Of a DNA stretch of 44,823 nucleotides, positions 33,588 to 42,592 are shown in pieces; the first letter of the stretch is position 1, and each line of letters starts with the position of its first letter. A model generated the notes under the pieces. The model saw only the letters and a program-made list of their open reading frames with translations. It was not told where the DNA came from and did no database searches. The stretch is from JAFGGT01 sp036733165 (GTDB taxonomy: Archaea; Methanobacteriota_B; Thermococci; Methanofastidiosales; NM3). The position numbers and the translations under genes are program-made. The stretch is taken from NCBI GenBank assembly GCA_036733165.1, contig DAINBB010000010.1, positions 1-44,823 of the forward strand, read 5' to 3'.

Positions 33588-34079
33588 ATGAAGGTCTTAG
33601 TATTGTACTATTCATTGTCAGGCAACACCAAGAAGCTTGCAGAGGCCGTTGCCGAAGGTGTCAGGGACGGCGGTGCCGAGCCCGTCCTGAGAAGCGCCGA
33701 AGAGGTGACGAAGGAGGAGTTCGCCGAGGCGGCAGGGATAATAGCAGGATCGCCAGTATACTTTGGCACGATGGCATGGCAGTTGAAGAAGGTGTTCGAC
33801 GAGTTCGTTGGCCTGAGGAGACAGGGCAAGACCGAGAACAAGATAGGCGCGGCGTTCGCGACCTCCGGGAATGGCACCGGCGGGAAGGAAACGACGATAT
33901 TCTCCATAATCAAGGCCCTTATGATATACGGCTGCATCATAGTCGGGGACCCGATGGAGGCTACAGGGCACTATGGCGTAGGTTGCGTGGGGGCCCCCGA
34001 CGAGCTTGCAAGGGCCAACGCAGGAAAGCTTGGCAAGAGGGTCGCCCTTCTGGCAGGAAGGTTGGGGGAGGCACCTTAG
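33588..34079 (+). CDS. Flavodoxin-like / WrbA-like NAD(P)H:quinone oxidoreductase
   Basis: A 163-residue flavodoxin-fold protein. The FMN phosphate loop is SLSGNTKKLAEAV at residues 9-21, the aromatic loop for the flavin ring is AGSPVYFGTMAWQLKKVFDEF, and ATSGNGTGGKETT is the third FMN contact, as in the WrbA family of quinone oxidoreductases. It would reduce quinones or act as an electron carrier in the cytosol. The upstream GGGGTGA is 5-7 bases before ATG 33588, a good Shine-Dalgarno. It is followed by a tRNA gene. Confidence 0.85.
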   Translation: MKVLVLYYSLSGNTKKLAEAVAEGVRDGGAEPVLRSAEEVTKEEFAEAAGIIAGSPVYFGTMAWQLKKVFDEFVGLRRQGKTENKIGAAFATSGNGTGGKETTIFSIIKALMIYGCIIVGDPMEATGHYGVGCVGAPDELARANAGKLGKRVALLAGRLGEAP

Positions 34080-34143
34080 AGCCGATTTTCACTTTCCGAA
34101 AATCTTTTATATTGAACTTGTAACTAACAATATCGTTTTGTCA

Positions 34144-34217
34144 GGGCCTATAGCTTAGTTTGGTGGAGCTCCCGGCTCATAACCGGGCGGTCAGGGGTTC
34201 AAATCCCCTTAGGCCCA
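34144..34217 (+). tRNA. tRNA with CAT anticodon (Met elongator or Ile2)
   Basis: The acceptor GGGCCTA pairs with TAGGCCC, the anticodon stem CCCGG/CCGGG holds loop CTCATAA (anticodon CAT), and the T arm AGGGG-TTCAAAT-CCCCT is complete. The discriminator is A34217 and no CCA is encoded. The anticodon stem lacks the three G-C pairs of an initiator, so it is either elongator tRNA-Met or tRNA-Ile2, in which C34 is changed to agmatidine in archaea. Sequence alone does not decide. Confidence 0.9.
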
Positions 34218-34357
34218 CTTTCTGTACCCCCTGTCATGCAAGAACTTGTATTTTCAGTATTCCAAAAAGAAAACGTTTCATTGCCGTTGGGTCCCGATCT
34301 CGTTGTCTTTGCCCCCGATGGGCGTATTGCGAGGATGCTCATTTCCCCGATTGACCG

Positions 34358-37300
34358 TCAAGGCCGGGTCTTGACGGCCTTGGGGGTCTGTCCATCTTCC
34401 TCTATCTTATAATCGTTATTCGGGACAATTATCTCAAACAGTGCGCCAGTGCCACATACCCCCTTCTCCTCTATCCTTATCCCTGTCATCTCGAGTATCT
34501 CGCGCGCGAGAAAAAGGCCGAAGCCGGTGTTTTTTCCATGGCCCCTCTCAAAAATAAGTTCCTTTTCCTCGTCTGGAATGCCTATGCCGTTGTCTTCCCA
34601 TCTTATGATGAGGCAGTCATCTTTCTTTTTACAGCATACCTGGATCTTTGTCGCGCCGTTGGAATGAAGCACCGTGTTCTCGTAGAGATTATCGAACACC
34701 TTCTTGGCCAACGGGTCCGTCAGGATGGACACCCCTTCACACCTGCAGTCGATGGGTATCGCGGCGTCGTCGATTTTTCCCACCTGCTCCTTTATGTCTA
34801 GCCAAACTGGTCTGTCCATCCCGAGCTTTTCATACTCGCCCGTGAATCTGATGTTGTTCTGGATATCGCCAAGGGCTGAGAGTGCCCTTTTCAGGCAATC
34901 GGCATCGTTTTTGTTGTCATTGCCCTCCAGGACCAGTTCCAAAAGATTCATGGCCGCCGTCAACTTGTTTGAAACATTGTGGCGGGTGATGGATGTCAGC
35001 AGATGAAGTTTCTTATTTGTATTGCGAAGTGCCTCACTTATGTCCTTGCGGGCAGATATGTCGCGTGCAACGATTACCAAGTAAGGCTCTTTCCTCATTT
35101 CCAGGAAGGTGAATGTAGCCTCAATTGGAAAGACGCTTCCGTCCTTTCTCAAGGCTTCGAGCTCGACGTTCTTTCCGTCCCATGGCACTTCCCTCTTCCT
35201 TTTGAATTTTGATATGGAGGCAAGATACTTCTTCACGTGTCTTTTTGGTATTATGATGTCCTGGACCTTGCTTTCAATGACCTCTTCAATGGAGTAACCG
35301 AACATTTCCGTCGCTTCGTCGTTCCATACCTTGATCCTGCCCCCGATGTCGAACATTATTATGGCATCGTTGATGTTTTGCAGGATGGTGCTGTATTCGT
35401 TCTCTCTGTCTGCAAGCCCCTCCTCTGTATGTATCTTCTGCAAGGCATTGCCAAGGTCGCCGGCAACCTCTTCGAGCAACCTCACCTCGTCCTCTGAAAT
35501 ATAATGTCTCGACAGTAACAGTGCGGAAAGGAATCCAACGACATCCCCGTTCTCCCTGATGGGAACCGTGATCCTTTTCAGTTTTATGTTCTCATTCCCA
35601 TATATACACTTGTTGCACTCTTTACGGTGTCTCTTCATGATGATGGGCCGTTCCTCCTCGATGCATCTCTTATAGCATGTCGGGGCGGTGCCTTCACCCT
35701 TCTCGTTCATTTCCCATTTTGCCATCTCTAGCTCGCCGGCGCTTGCGACCAGTCTGATATCGTTGGATGCGTTATCAAACAAGGCTATCTCAATGTTTTC
35801 ATAATCGCGCGTTTTCTTCAGAATATCGCATGCCTTCTGCATAAGTCTGAATTGGTCGTTCTCCTTGACGATGAGCTGATTCACATCACGGATGGATAAC
35901 AATAGCGAATAAAGACTGTCGATCTTCCTCTCATAATCCATTCGTTTTGTAAATTCACTTATAAGTTCGGCGACCGCGTCCAGGAACTTCTTCTCTTCTT
36001 TGGAAAATGGTCCGAAATCCAGTTTGGGGCGCTTTTCATCGTATCCAACGGTGATGAGTCCGTTGGGCCCATTGTTTGTCATTATTTGAATGGGAAGGGT
36101 CCATTCCGGTTCCCCGCAATTGTCGGACACGAACACCTTGTCATCGATGGATATCTTGCAGCATGCGATATTGTCGTATTGCAAGCTTTGAGGGATGAAG
36201 TTGACTATTTTTTTATACATCTCATCTATGGATAGTCCCTTGTCATTGAGGATCGACGATATGAAATATAAGCAGCTCAGCTCCTTTATGCGCTGATTGA
36301 GCTTAAATTCGGTTTTTTTCTGATGGGTGATGTCCTTCACGATCCCCACGTATTTTACCGATTTGCCCCCTTGACTTTCATGATCCACGATACAGCTGGC
36401 AGTTATTAATGCATCGATCTCACTGCCATCATTGCGTATGAACTTCAGGGGGGCATCACGAACACTGCCATGTTTCTTGACCAGTGACATGATGGTCTGT
36501 CTGTCCTCGGGATTGACATATAGTTGGGAGACATTTATCTTATAGAGATCCTCGGCACTATCGTACCCGAATATCTTCAAGGCCATGTCATTGAAGTCTA
36601 TCAACTGGCCATCCTCGGATGTTATGAACACAGCATAAGGCGAATCCTTGAAAAAATACCTGTAGAGCTCCTGGTTTTCCCTGAGTTTTTCCTGATTTCT
36701 CTTCTTTTCAGTGATGTCCCGGACGATGGCCATGATATAATCATCATCTGTAGTATACTTATTGAGACTCACCTCGGTAAAAAATGGAGTGCCGTCCATC
36801 GTCATATGGGTCCATTCAAAGGTCTGTGGCGCACCATTGAGCGCAGCCTTTATCTTCACCAAGGATTTCTCTTTTGATTTCCTGCCATCATGTTGGATCT
36901 TTGGGCTCACCTTATCGGGCGACACCCCGATTATCTCTTCGCGTGAGCAGTTGAACAGTTCTAGGGTCCTGTTGTTGCAGTCGATAAACTTGTCATCCTT
37001 CATGATGAATATCGCATCCTTTGCAGATTCAAAGATCGAGCGATACTTCCTTTCGTTTGCCTCAACCAATTTTTTTGTCTTGTTGTGGTTTACTTCCTGG
37101 ATGATGGTCTCGGCAAGGACCGCAAACATGCTCTTTGGGTCCCCTCCCTTCTGGAGATAGTGATTTGCCCCGAGATTCAGCGCTTCCATGGCAATCACCT
37201 CCCTCCCTTTCCCCGTGAACAGTGTGAAAGGCACATCCATTCCCAGATCATGCCTGATCTTCTTCAGAAGACTTATCCCATCCATGCCGGGCATCTGGTA

Positions 37301-37483
37301 GTCTGAGATGACCGCGTCATAGGACCTATCGGAAAGGAGCGAGATGGCATTCTTTGGGGAGGTTGTCGTATCAACATGAAAATTGAAATATCTTCCAAGA
37401 TATAATTTTGTCATTTCTAGGAAGCTTTCATCATCATCTATGTGTAGAACCAACAGTGTGTTATCACCATCATTGCTTCCCAT
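34358..37483 (-). CDS. Hybrid sensor histidine kinase, REC-PAS-PAS-GAF-GAF-PAS-kinase
   Basis: A 1041-residue soluble sensor kinase. An N-terminal receiver domain (10-125) has the Asp pair at 16-18 and phospho-acceptor Asp61 in ISDYQMPG. PAS domains follow at about 145-265 and 270-395, then two GAF-like domains at about 400-545 and 560-700, then a third PAS at about 710-815. The kinase has His835 in SITRHNVSNKL, an N box near 932-938, DNGIGIP at about 964-970 and GKNTGFGLFLARE. Two Cys-rich spots in the second GAF (CYKRCIEEE and CNKCIYGN) might hold a cluster or sense redox. No membrane segment. No separate response regulator is adjacent, so its output is unknown. Confidence 0.85.
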   Translation of the reverse strand: MGSNDGDNTLLVLHIDDDESFLEMTKLYLGRYFNFHVDTTTSPKNAISLLSDRSYDAVISDYQMPGMDGISLLKKIRHDLGMDVPFTLFTGKGREVIAMEALNLGANHYLQKGGDPKSMFAVLAETIIQEVNHNKTKKLVEANERKYRSIFESAKDAIFIMKDDKFIDCNNRTLELFNCSREEIIGVSPDKVSPKIQHDGRKSKEKSLVKIKAALNGAPQTFEWTHMTMDGTPFFTEVSLNKYTTDDDYIMAIVRDITEKKRNQEKLRENQELYRYFFKDSPYAVFITSEDGQLIDFNDMALKIFGYDSAEDLYKINVSQLYVNPEDRQTIMSLVKKHGSVRDAPLKFIRNDGSEIDALITASCIVDHESQGGKSVKYVGIVKDITHQKKTEFKLNQRIKELSCLYFISSILNDKGLSIDEMYKKIVNFIPQSLQYDNIACCKISIDDKVFVSDNCGEPEWTLPIQIMTNNGPNGLITVGYDEKRPKLDFGPFSKEEKKFLDAVAELISEFTKRMDYERKIDSLYSLLLSIRDVNQLIVKENDQFRLMQKACDILKKTRDYENIEIALFDNASNDIRLVASAGELEMAKWEMNEKGEGTAPTCYKRCIEEERPIIMKRHRKECNKCIYGNENIKLKRITVPIRENGDVVGFLSALLLSRHYISEDEVRLLEEVAGDLGNALQKIHTEEGLADRENEYSTILQNINDAIIMFDIGGRIKVWNDEATEMFGYSIEEVIESKVQDIIIPKRHVKKYLASISKFKRKREVPWDGKNVELEALRKDGSVFPIEATFTFLEMRKEPYLVIVARDISARKDISEALRNTNKKLHLLTSITRHNVSNKLTAAMNLLELVLEGNDNKNDADCLKRALSALGDIQNNIRFTGEYEKLGMDRPVWLDIKEQVGKIDDAAIPIDCRCEGVSILTDPLAKKVFDNLYENTVLHSNGATKIQVCCKKKDDCLIIRWEDNGIGIPDEEKELIFERGHGKNTGFGLFLAREILEMTGIRIEEKGVCGTGALFEIIVPNNDYKIEEDGQTPKAVKTRP

Positions 37484-37631
37484 GACAAATTAATATGTTA
37501 TTTTTATTATTTATACTTACCTAAAAACATGAAATCCGTCAAAATGGCGTATTGATATAAAAAAACATATGGCGGGCCCATGACGTCGGGATGGGCCCGG
37601 GATTAAAAAAGAAGGGAAGAGTCGATTTCCT

Positions 37632-38552
37632 TTATTCAAAGAAATCGTCGTTGTCGTCCTCTATGTTCTCCATCTCATCATCGTAGTCCCCTATGTCATC
37701 AAGATTATCCTGCAGGTCTTGATAATAGATGTAATAGAGGTCGCTTAGGGGATAACCATACTCTGGAAAATCGCCAGGGTAGTTTGCCTCTATCGTATCG
37801 ATGGTGTTCTGGTCAGTGTCCGTGGCCGTATAGTATACATTGGCCTGATTGACATAGCTATCCGCAGTGGTGAAGTCTTCACTCACAGCAGCGCTTGCAG
37901 CCAGGCGTGCATACTCGACGAAGTACATGAGATTGGTGAACAGGGACTTTACCGCCGTGCTGTACTCGGTGACGTAACTTGTACCTATCTCAAGGGCCAC
38001 AGCTTCCAGGTCCTCGGAATACGTCACCAGTTCGCCGAAGTTGCTATATGCGATATCGGCTGTCGTGAGCGCGAGCTGGTAAGAGTCTGAGTTATAATAA
38101 TCCATGAGGTCGTACATCTGGTTCAGCGCGGTATCCTGGGTGTTCAGTATGTACATGTATATCTCGCCATACTTGTCGATATATATCAACATCTTCAGAT
38201 TGTCGATGTAATCGAGCCCTACTGTGATCTTTGACCGCCAGGCTTCCACATAGTCCACTGCGAAGTCTTTGTCCATGTCCTCCGCAACGTCCATCAGGTC
38301 ATCGATCTCGTCAAGCAACAGATTGAACTTCAGGACGGCCTGATCGGCCTTTGACAAGGCAAGGTCGTAGTCCCCGTTGTAGTAGGCATCCTCGGCATCC
38401 CCTACCAGGTCACCGCCGTCCTCGGCATAAACATTGGCAGTGTCAACGATCTCGTTCCACTTATCAACATTCTCATCCCCACCAAGGCAAGCACAGGTCG
38501 CGACCAGCGGTATCAATATCAGCATTATAGATAGTAATTTTTTATCCAACAA
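37632..38552 (-). CDS. Secreted helical lipoprotein, first of a tandem pair
   Basis: A 306-residue lipoprotein with signal sequence and a lipobox ending at Cys20 or Cys22 (CACLGG), then an entirely helical, acidic, Asp/Tyr-rich mature domain of TPR-like helix pairs (NGDYDLALSKADQAVLKF, SYQLALTTADIAYSNF). It is a paralog of the next upstream gene with the same layout: a short N-terminal lipid anchor, helices, and a C-terminal Phe-Phe-Glu. The start is TTG 38552 or 38549 with GGTGAT upstream; no ATG gives a good signal peptide. Function unknown; probably an extracellular binding scaffold. Confidence 0.65.
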   Translation of the reverse strand: MLDKKLLSIMLILIPLVATCACLGGDENVDKWNEIVDTANVYAEDGGDLVGDAEDAYYNGDYDLALSKADQAVLKFNLLLDEIDDLMDVAEDMDKDFAVDYVEAWRSKITVGLDYIDNLKMLIYIDKYGEIYMYILNTQDTALNQMYDLMDYYNSDSYQLALTTADIAYSNFGELVTYSEDLEAVALEIGTSYVTEYSTAVKSLFTNLMYFVEYARLAASAAVSEDFTTADSYVNQANVYYTATDTDQNTIDTIEANYPGDFPEYGYPLSDLYYIYYQDLQDNLDDIGDYDDEMENIEDDNDDFFE

Positions 38553-38648
38553 ATCACCATTATCAATTAGTTTAAAAACAAATATATTTGTTTCTGTTCG
38601 AATGGCACGAAGTCAGGGATGGGATCGGGCACGATCGGTCAAGGGCGC

Positions 38649-39563
38649 TCACTCGAAGAATTCCGCATTGCCGACCTCTATCTCGCTCATCTTATCTGCA
38701 TAAAAGCCTGCGGAGGATTCGGAGTTCTCCTTCATCGACAGGTATGCGGACCTCAGATCCTGAAGTGCATATCCCTGCGAGGGGAACGCGTTCTGGTGGA
38801 CGGACTCTATTCCAATCAGCAGGTCCAGTGTTTCGATATATCCCTCATAGTGTCCGTTTGCGGCATCTATGCTCGTTTGCGACCCATCGCCGTCACCGTC
38901 CAAAGCGCTTTGCGACGCGTCGATGAGATCCTCAAGGCAGGAGGTGGCGTCCACAGAAAGCTGTTTTATTCCGTTGACGTACGTGATGACGTAGTCCTCG
39001 CCTATCGCTTGGGCTATGACGATCAGTCCGTTGGAAGTGTCCTCTATCGTTGCATACTTGTTCATTGAGAGCTCGGCGGTCGTCATCGCCGTGTCGTAAT
39101 CGCCCCCATAATAATAGTTGAAAGCCTGTGTCATCTGCAGTTGGGCAGTGGGATGCAGCGATGCTATCTCGTAGAACTCCTTGTTGAAAAGGTCTATGTT
39201 GATGATTATGCCAAGGTAGTCAAGGCCTTTCATGATCTCCTCGACCTGCCCCTGCCATGCATCGACATAGTCCAGGAGGAACTCTTCACCGCCTGCGTTC
39301 TCGCGCAGTTGGTCGATGTCATCGTATGCCCTTCCATAGCAGTCCAATGCGCCATCTATGTTCGCGAGGGCGGCCTCCAGGTCCTCGTTCTCCAGCGCCT
39401 CGTTCGCCTCGATATTGTAGGAGTTCCCGTCCTCAAGCTCCTGGTTTGCCATCTTCACGATGGAGTTCCAGTCCTCGGAGACGCCCTCATCCCCTGAGAT
39501 GCATCCGAGGCACATGGACGGCATGAGTATTACCAGCAGTATGAGCAGCGAACGGCGTTTCAC
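38649..39563 (-). CDS. Secreted helical lipoprotein, second of a tandem pair
   Basis: A 304-residue lipoprotein beginning with GTG 39563 (VKRRSLLILLVILMPSMCLGC), lipobox CLGC near residue 20. The mature part is helical and acidic with repeats such as ENEDLEAALANIDGALDCYG and GGDYDTAMTTAELSMNKY, and ends EFFE like its paralog at 37632-38552. The pair appears to have come from a duplication and then diverged widely. The longer frame to 39647 overlaps the transporter gene and is not the true start; a TATA-like TTAATAAT lies about 25 bases ahead of 39563. Confidence 0.68.
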   Translation of the reverse strand: MKRRSLLILLVILMPSMCLGCISGDEGVSEDWNSIVKMANQELEDGNSYNIEANEALENEDLEAALANIDGALDCYGRAYDDIDQLRENAGGEEFLLDYVDAWQGQVEEIMKGLDYLGIIINIDLFNKEFYEIASLHPTAQLQMTQAFNYYYGGDYDTAMTTAELSMNKYATIEDTSNGLIVIAQAIGEDYVITYVNGIKQLSVDATSCLEDLIDASQSALDGDGDGSQTSIDAANGHYEGYIETLDLLIGIESVHQNAFPSQGYALQDLRSAYLSMKENSESSAGFYADKMSEIEVGNAEFFE

Positions 39564-39588
39564 ATTTTGAATTTGGACCGCCCCATTA

Positions 39589-40479
39589 TTAACCTTTGCT
39601 GAGGGGATACTTTCTTTTCCTCTCCAAGGCCATGTTGGCAATGGCAATGACCATTATCATGGCGCCGGCGTAGCCATAGGCGTCCAGCCTCTCCCCGAGC
39701 AACAACATCCCCAGGAACGACGCGAAGACCACCTCGTTCATGAGCATGACAGAGGATGCCGTGGCAGACACCGTCTTGAGGCCGTACGTCCACAGCATGA
39801 ACGTCACTATCGTGCAGAAGAATGCGATGTAGAGGATATACGCCATGCTGCCGGCGTTCAGGTCGAACTCCGTTCCCCAAAGGAGCGGGAGGAGCACGGC
39901 TGTCGTCAGTATCGTCAACATGTAGTTCAGCCCGAATATGTCCGCACCGTCCCTTACCACCTTCCTCGAAAGCACTATGTAGAACGCCCAGCAGACGCCG
40001 CCCACCAGGACCGCCATATCCCCCTTACCCGAACCCGAGCCAAGGACCCCGAGGTCCCCTTCCGTGATGAGGAGGAATATCCCCAACACGCCGCCTAGCA
40101 CGGACAGGGCCTTCCTTGGCGTGACCGTCTCGTTGAGGTAAAAATGCGCTATCAACATGACAAATATGACATTGATGTTGACAAGCAGCGAACCCTTGAT
40201 GGCGGATGTGTGGTCCAGGCCGATGTACTGGAACAGGAAACCTCCTGCATTGAAAAGCGACATCAGATAAACATACTTGTTCCTTAGGAGGCCTGTCCCG
40301 AGACCTTTCCTGCAGATCAGGAAAATGACTGTGAAGAGGATGCTCGCGGCGATGAACCTGAGGACCACGAAGGGCATGGGATCGATCTGGTTGAGACCTG
40401 ATTTGATGACAACGAACGACGACCCCCAGAACAGTGTGGCTGCGAAGGTTGCCAGCTCCCCCTTCCGACCTTGAAGCAT
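39589..40479 (-). CDS. EamA/DMT-family transporter
   Basis: A 296-residue protein with ten membrane helices in two EamA repeats (1-135 and 150-285), the pattern of the drug/metabolite transporter family, which export amino acids, nucleotides or other metabolites. The first repeat begins ATLFWGSSFVVIKSGL, the usual signature. The second includes LVGGVCWAFYIVLSRKVV and ends AGAMIMVIAIANMAL. The substrate is not known. It lies 24 bases after the HAD gene and may share the purine operon transcript, so nucleobase export is a possibility only. Confidence 0.82.
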   Translation of the reverse strand: MLQGRKGELATFAATLFWGSSFVVIKSGLNQIDPMPFVVLRFIAASILFTVIFLICRKGLGTGLLRNKYVYLMSLFNAGGFLFQYIGLDHTSAIKGSLLVNINVIFVMLIAHFYLNETVTPRKALSVLGGVLGIFLLITEGDLGVLGSGSGKGDMAVLVGGVCWAFYIVLSRKVVRDGADIFGLNYMLTILTTAVLLPLLWGTEFDLNAGSMAYILYIAFFCTIVTFMLWTYGLKTVSATASSVMLMNEVVFASFLGMLLLGERLDAYGYAGAMIMVIAIANMALERKRKYPLSKG

Positions 40480-40503
40480 TCTTGATGTTTGAAAAGATGA
40501 CTA

Positions 40504-41172
40504 TTAAATCTTTTTGAGAAGGGGCACAAGGTCCGATAGGGAGTCTATCATGTGGTCGTAGACGCTTGGTTCGATGTTCTTCTCCACGCGGTCCATGAGC
40601 ACTGTATGCATGCCGACATCCCTCGCCCCTAGGATGCACTCCTTGTCGTTGTCTATGAAGACGGACTCGCCGGGTTCGCTGCCCGCCACCTCCATGGCGA
40701 TGACATATATCTCCCTCTCGGGTTTCTTGGCGCCGACCTCCTCTGATATTATGACATTGTCAAAGAAGGCCTCGAGACCGAGCCTCAGTATCTTTTCCCA
40801 CTGTTTCACAGCCCTGCCGTTGGAGATGATGTTCAACGACAGCCCCATCTTCTTGAGCTCTATCAGCGTTGATATAGTGTCATCGAAGGGCGTGATGTTC
40901 GCGAACTTCGTGTTGTGGTATCCTATGATGCCGGCGGACACTATCTTATAGTCCTTCCTGCCCAAGGTCTCCTCTACCAGCAGGTCAAAATGATTGGAGG
41001 CGTTGGAACCCGTCTCCGAAATTATCTTCATCAACCTGGAGTATCCCTTGTCGAGGCCAAGGGGCAACCCCTTGCTTATCATGGAGTGTATCGCCGCATG
41101 CCTTGCCAGTCTGGCAAGGCGTGTGGTGTTGTAGAGGGTGTCGTCCAGGTCGAAGAAGACCGTCTTTATCAT
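40504..41172 (-). CDS. HAD-superfamily hydrolase (subfamily IA, archaeal type)
   Basis: A 222-residue HAD phosphatase with a complete set of motifs: motif I VFFDLDDTLYN (Asp8 and Asp10), motif II IISNG, motif III Lys in GAKKPEREIY, and motif IV FIDNDKEC. It resembles the archaeal phosphatase group typified by the TIGR02253 model. A helical cap lies between motifs I and II. It follows purM with a 24-base gap on the same strand, so it may be transcribed with the purine genes and act on a nucleotide or purine intermediate, which is inference. Confidence 0.82.
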   Translation of the reverse strand: MIKTVFFDLDDTLYNTTRLARLARHAAIHSMISKGLPLGLDKGYSRLMKIISETGSNASNHFDLLVEETLGRKDYKIVSAGIIGYHNTKFANITPFDDTISTLIELKKMGLSLNIISNGRAVKQWEKILRLGLEAFFDNVIISEEVGAKKPEREIYVIAMEVAGSEPGESVFIDNDKECILGARDVGMHTVLMDRVEKNIEPSVYDHMIDSLSDLVPLLKKI

Positions 41173-41196
41173 GCTTAAGTCTATATCTCGCCACTA

Positions 41197-42195
41197 TTAA
41201 AGTTTTATCATTTTTCCGCTGGGCAGCATGGCCTCTATGACGCCCGTGTCGGTCACTTCACCCAGCATGAACGTCGGGAAGAAGCGGTTGAGCATCTTCT
41301 GGGCCCTTTCTGCGTCCTCCTTCCTGACCATGACCATGAATCCTATGCCCATGTTGAAGGTCTTGTACATCTCCTCGTCGCTCGCCTCGGCAAGGTGCTG
41401 GACGGCGGAGAACGGGGCAAGCGGGTCTGGCATCTCTATCCTGAAACCCATCCCCTCCTTCAACCTCTTGAGATTGAGAAGCCCTGTGCCGGTTATGTGC
41501 ACGAGTCCGGTGGGCCTTACCTCCTTCAAGAGGGCCAGTATGGGCTTGACGTATATCCTGGTTGGCTCGAGCAGGATGTAGTACTCGTCCTTTGGCACGA
41601 CCTTCCTTGCAAGGCTGTATCCGTTGGAATGCAGCCCAGAGCTCTCGATGCCCAGGACTACGTCGCCCGGGCTTATGTCCATTCCTGTGATTATCTTGTC
41701 CTTGTCGACTATGCCTATGGCCGTGCCCATGAGGTCGAGCCCGTCGCCGTCGCCCTTGAGTATGTCGGGCACGGTCGCGGTCTCGCCGCCCACTATCGCT
41801 ATCTCGGACTCCTTGGCGCCCGCCAAGAGCCCCTCTCCAAGCTGGGCCATGACGTCGTTGTCGTGGCTCTGGACGGATACGGTGTCCACAAAGGATATGG
41901 GTGTCGCGCCGCAGCATATGATGTCGTTGACGTTCATCGCTATGGCGTCTATGCCCACTGTCCTGTAGGTCCCGAGTTCCTTGGCCACGAGCAGCTTGGT
42001 GCCGACCCCGTCGGTCGAGATGGCCAGCGCCTTCCCGTTCCCGATGTCGACCACGCCGGAGAAATGCCCGAGGCCGGTCAGGGGTTCGCCCACCCTGCCC
42101 TTCCTGAACGAAAGCGATTCCTTAACAATGTCGGAGATGGCCTTTACGGCCTCCTCCTCCGTCCTTATATCCACTCCTGAACTTGCGTAGTCCAT
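41197..42195 (-). CDS. purM: Phosphoribosylformylglycinamidine cyclo-ligase (AIR synthase)
   Basis: A 332-residue PurM, which closes the imidazole ring of AIR from FGAM using ATP. The N-terminal DYASSGVDIRTEEEAV and the family core ISTDGVGTKLLVA and VNDIICCGATPISFVD are clear, as are GGETATVPDI and SSGLHSNGYSLAR. Full length. It follows purE after five bases (42200 to 42195) and is the last purine gene before the HAD gene. It acts in the cytosol as a homodimer. Confidence 0.93.
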   Translation of the reverse strand: MDYASSGVDIRTEEEAVKAISDIVKESLSFRKGRVGEPLTGLGHFSGVVDIGNGKALAISTDGVGTKLLVAKELGTYRTVGIDAIAMNVNDIICCGATPISFVDTVSVQSHDNDVMAQLGEGLLAGAKESEIAIVGGETATVPDILKGDGDGLDLMGTAIGIVDKDKIITGMDISPGDVVLGIESSGLHSNGYSLARKVVPKDEYYILLEPTRIYVKPILALLKEVRPTGLVHITGTGLLNLKRLKEGMGFRIEMPDPLAPFSAVQHLAEASDEEMYKTFNMGIGFMVMVRKEDAERAQKMLNRFFPTFMLGEVTDTGVIEAMLPSGKMIKL

Positions 42196-42199
42196 CTCA

Positions 42200-42592
42200 T
42201 CAACCCTTGTACTTTCCTAATATGCGCAGTGCTAGGTAGGCTGCGTTCTGTCCATTGTCGATGCCGACACATGCCACCGGGACGCCCTTTGGCATCTGCA
42301 CGATGGAAAGGAGGGAGTCAAGGCCGCCGAGTGCGGCGCTGACTGGCACACCTATGACCGGTCTTTCGGTATGGGAGGCCACGACCCCCGGCAATGCCGC
42401 GGACAGTCCGGCGACGGCGATGAAAACGCCCACGTCCCTGCGGGCGAGCTCCTCGACCCTTTTTGGGTCCCTATGCGCCGATGCCACCTCCACGGCGTAG
42501 CTAGCGTCATACTCCTTCAGGACGTTCTCTATCTTGTCGACGATGTGCATATCCGATTTGCTGCCACATATCACAAGAATGTCGAGGTCCAT
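42200..42592 (-). CDS. purE: AIR carboxylase PurE, apparently class II
   Basis: A 130-residue PurE. GSKSD (10-14) and SAHRDP (38-43) form the active site, and GLDSLLSIVQMPKGVPVACVG completes the family core. The sequence AGLSAALPGVVASHTERP, where class I enzymes have AGGAAHLPGM, is typical of class II PurE, which carboxylates AIR directly with CO2 and needs no PurK. That fits the absence of purK here. It starts directly after the stop of purT (ATG at 42590-42592, TAG at 42593-42595). Cytosolic, probably an octamer or tetramer. Confidence 0.88.
   Translation of the reverse strand: MDLDILVICGSKSDMHIVDKIENVLKEYDASYAVEVASAHRDPKRVEELARRDVGVFIAVAGLSAALPGVVASHTERPVIGVPVSAALGGLDSLLSIVQMPKGVPVACVGIDNGQNAAYLALRILGKYKG

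Noticed and set aside
34144..34217. Initiator tRNA-Met
   Set aside because: It lacks the three consecutive G-C pairs in the anticodon stem that mark initiators.
34160..34354. Forward ORF starting inside the CAT tRNA
   Set aside because: It overlaps an intact tRNA gene and reads as a by-product of it.
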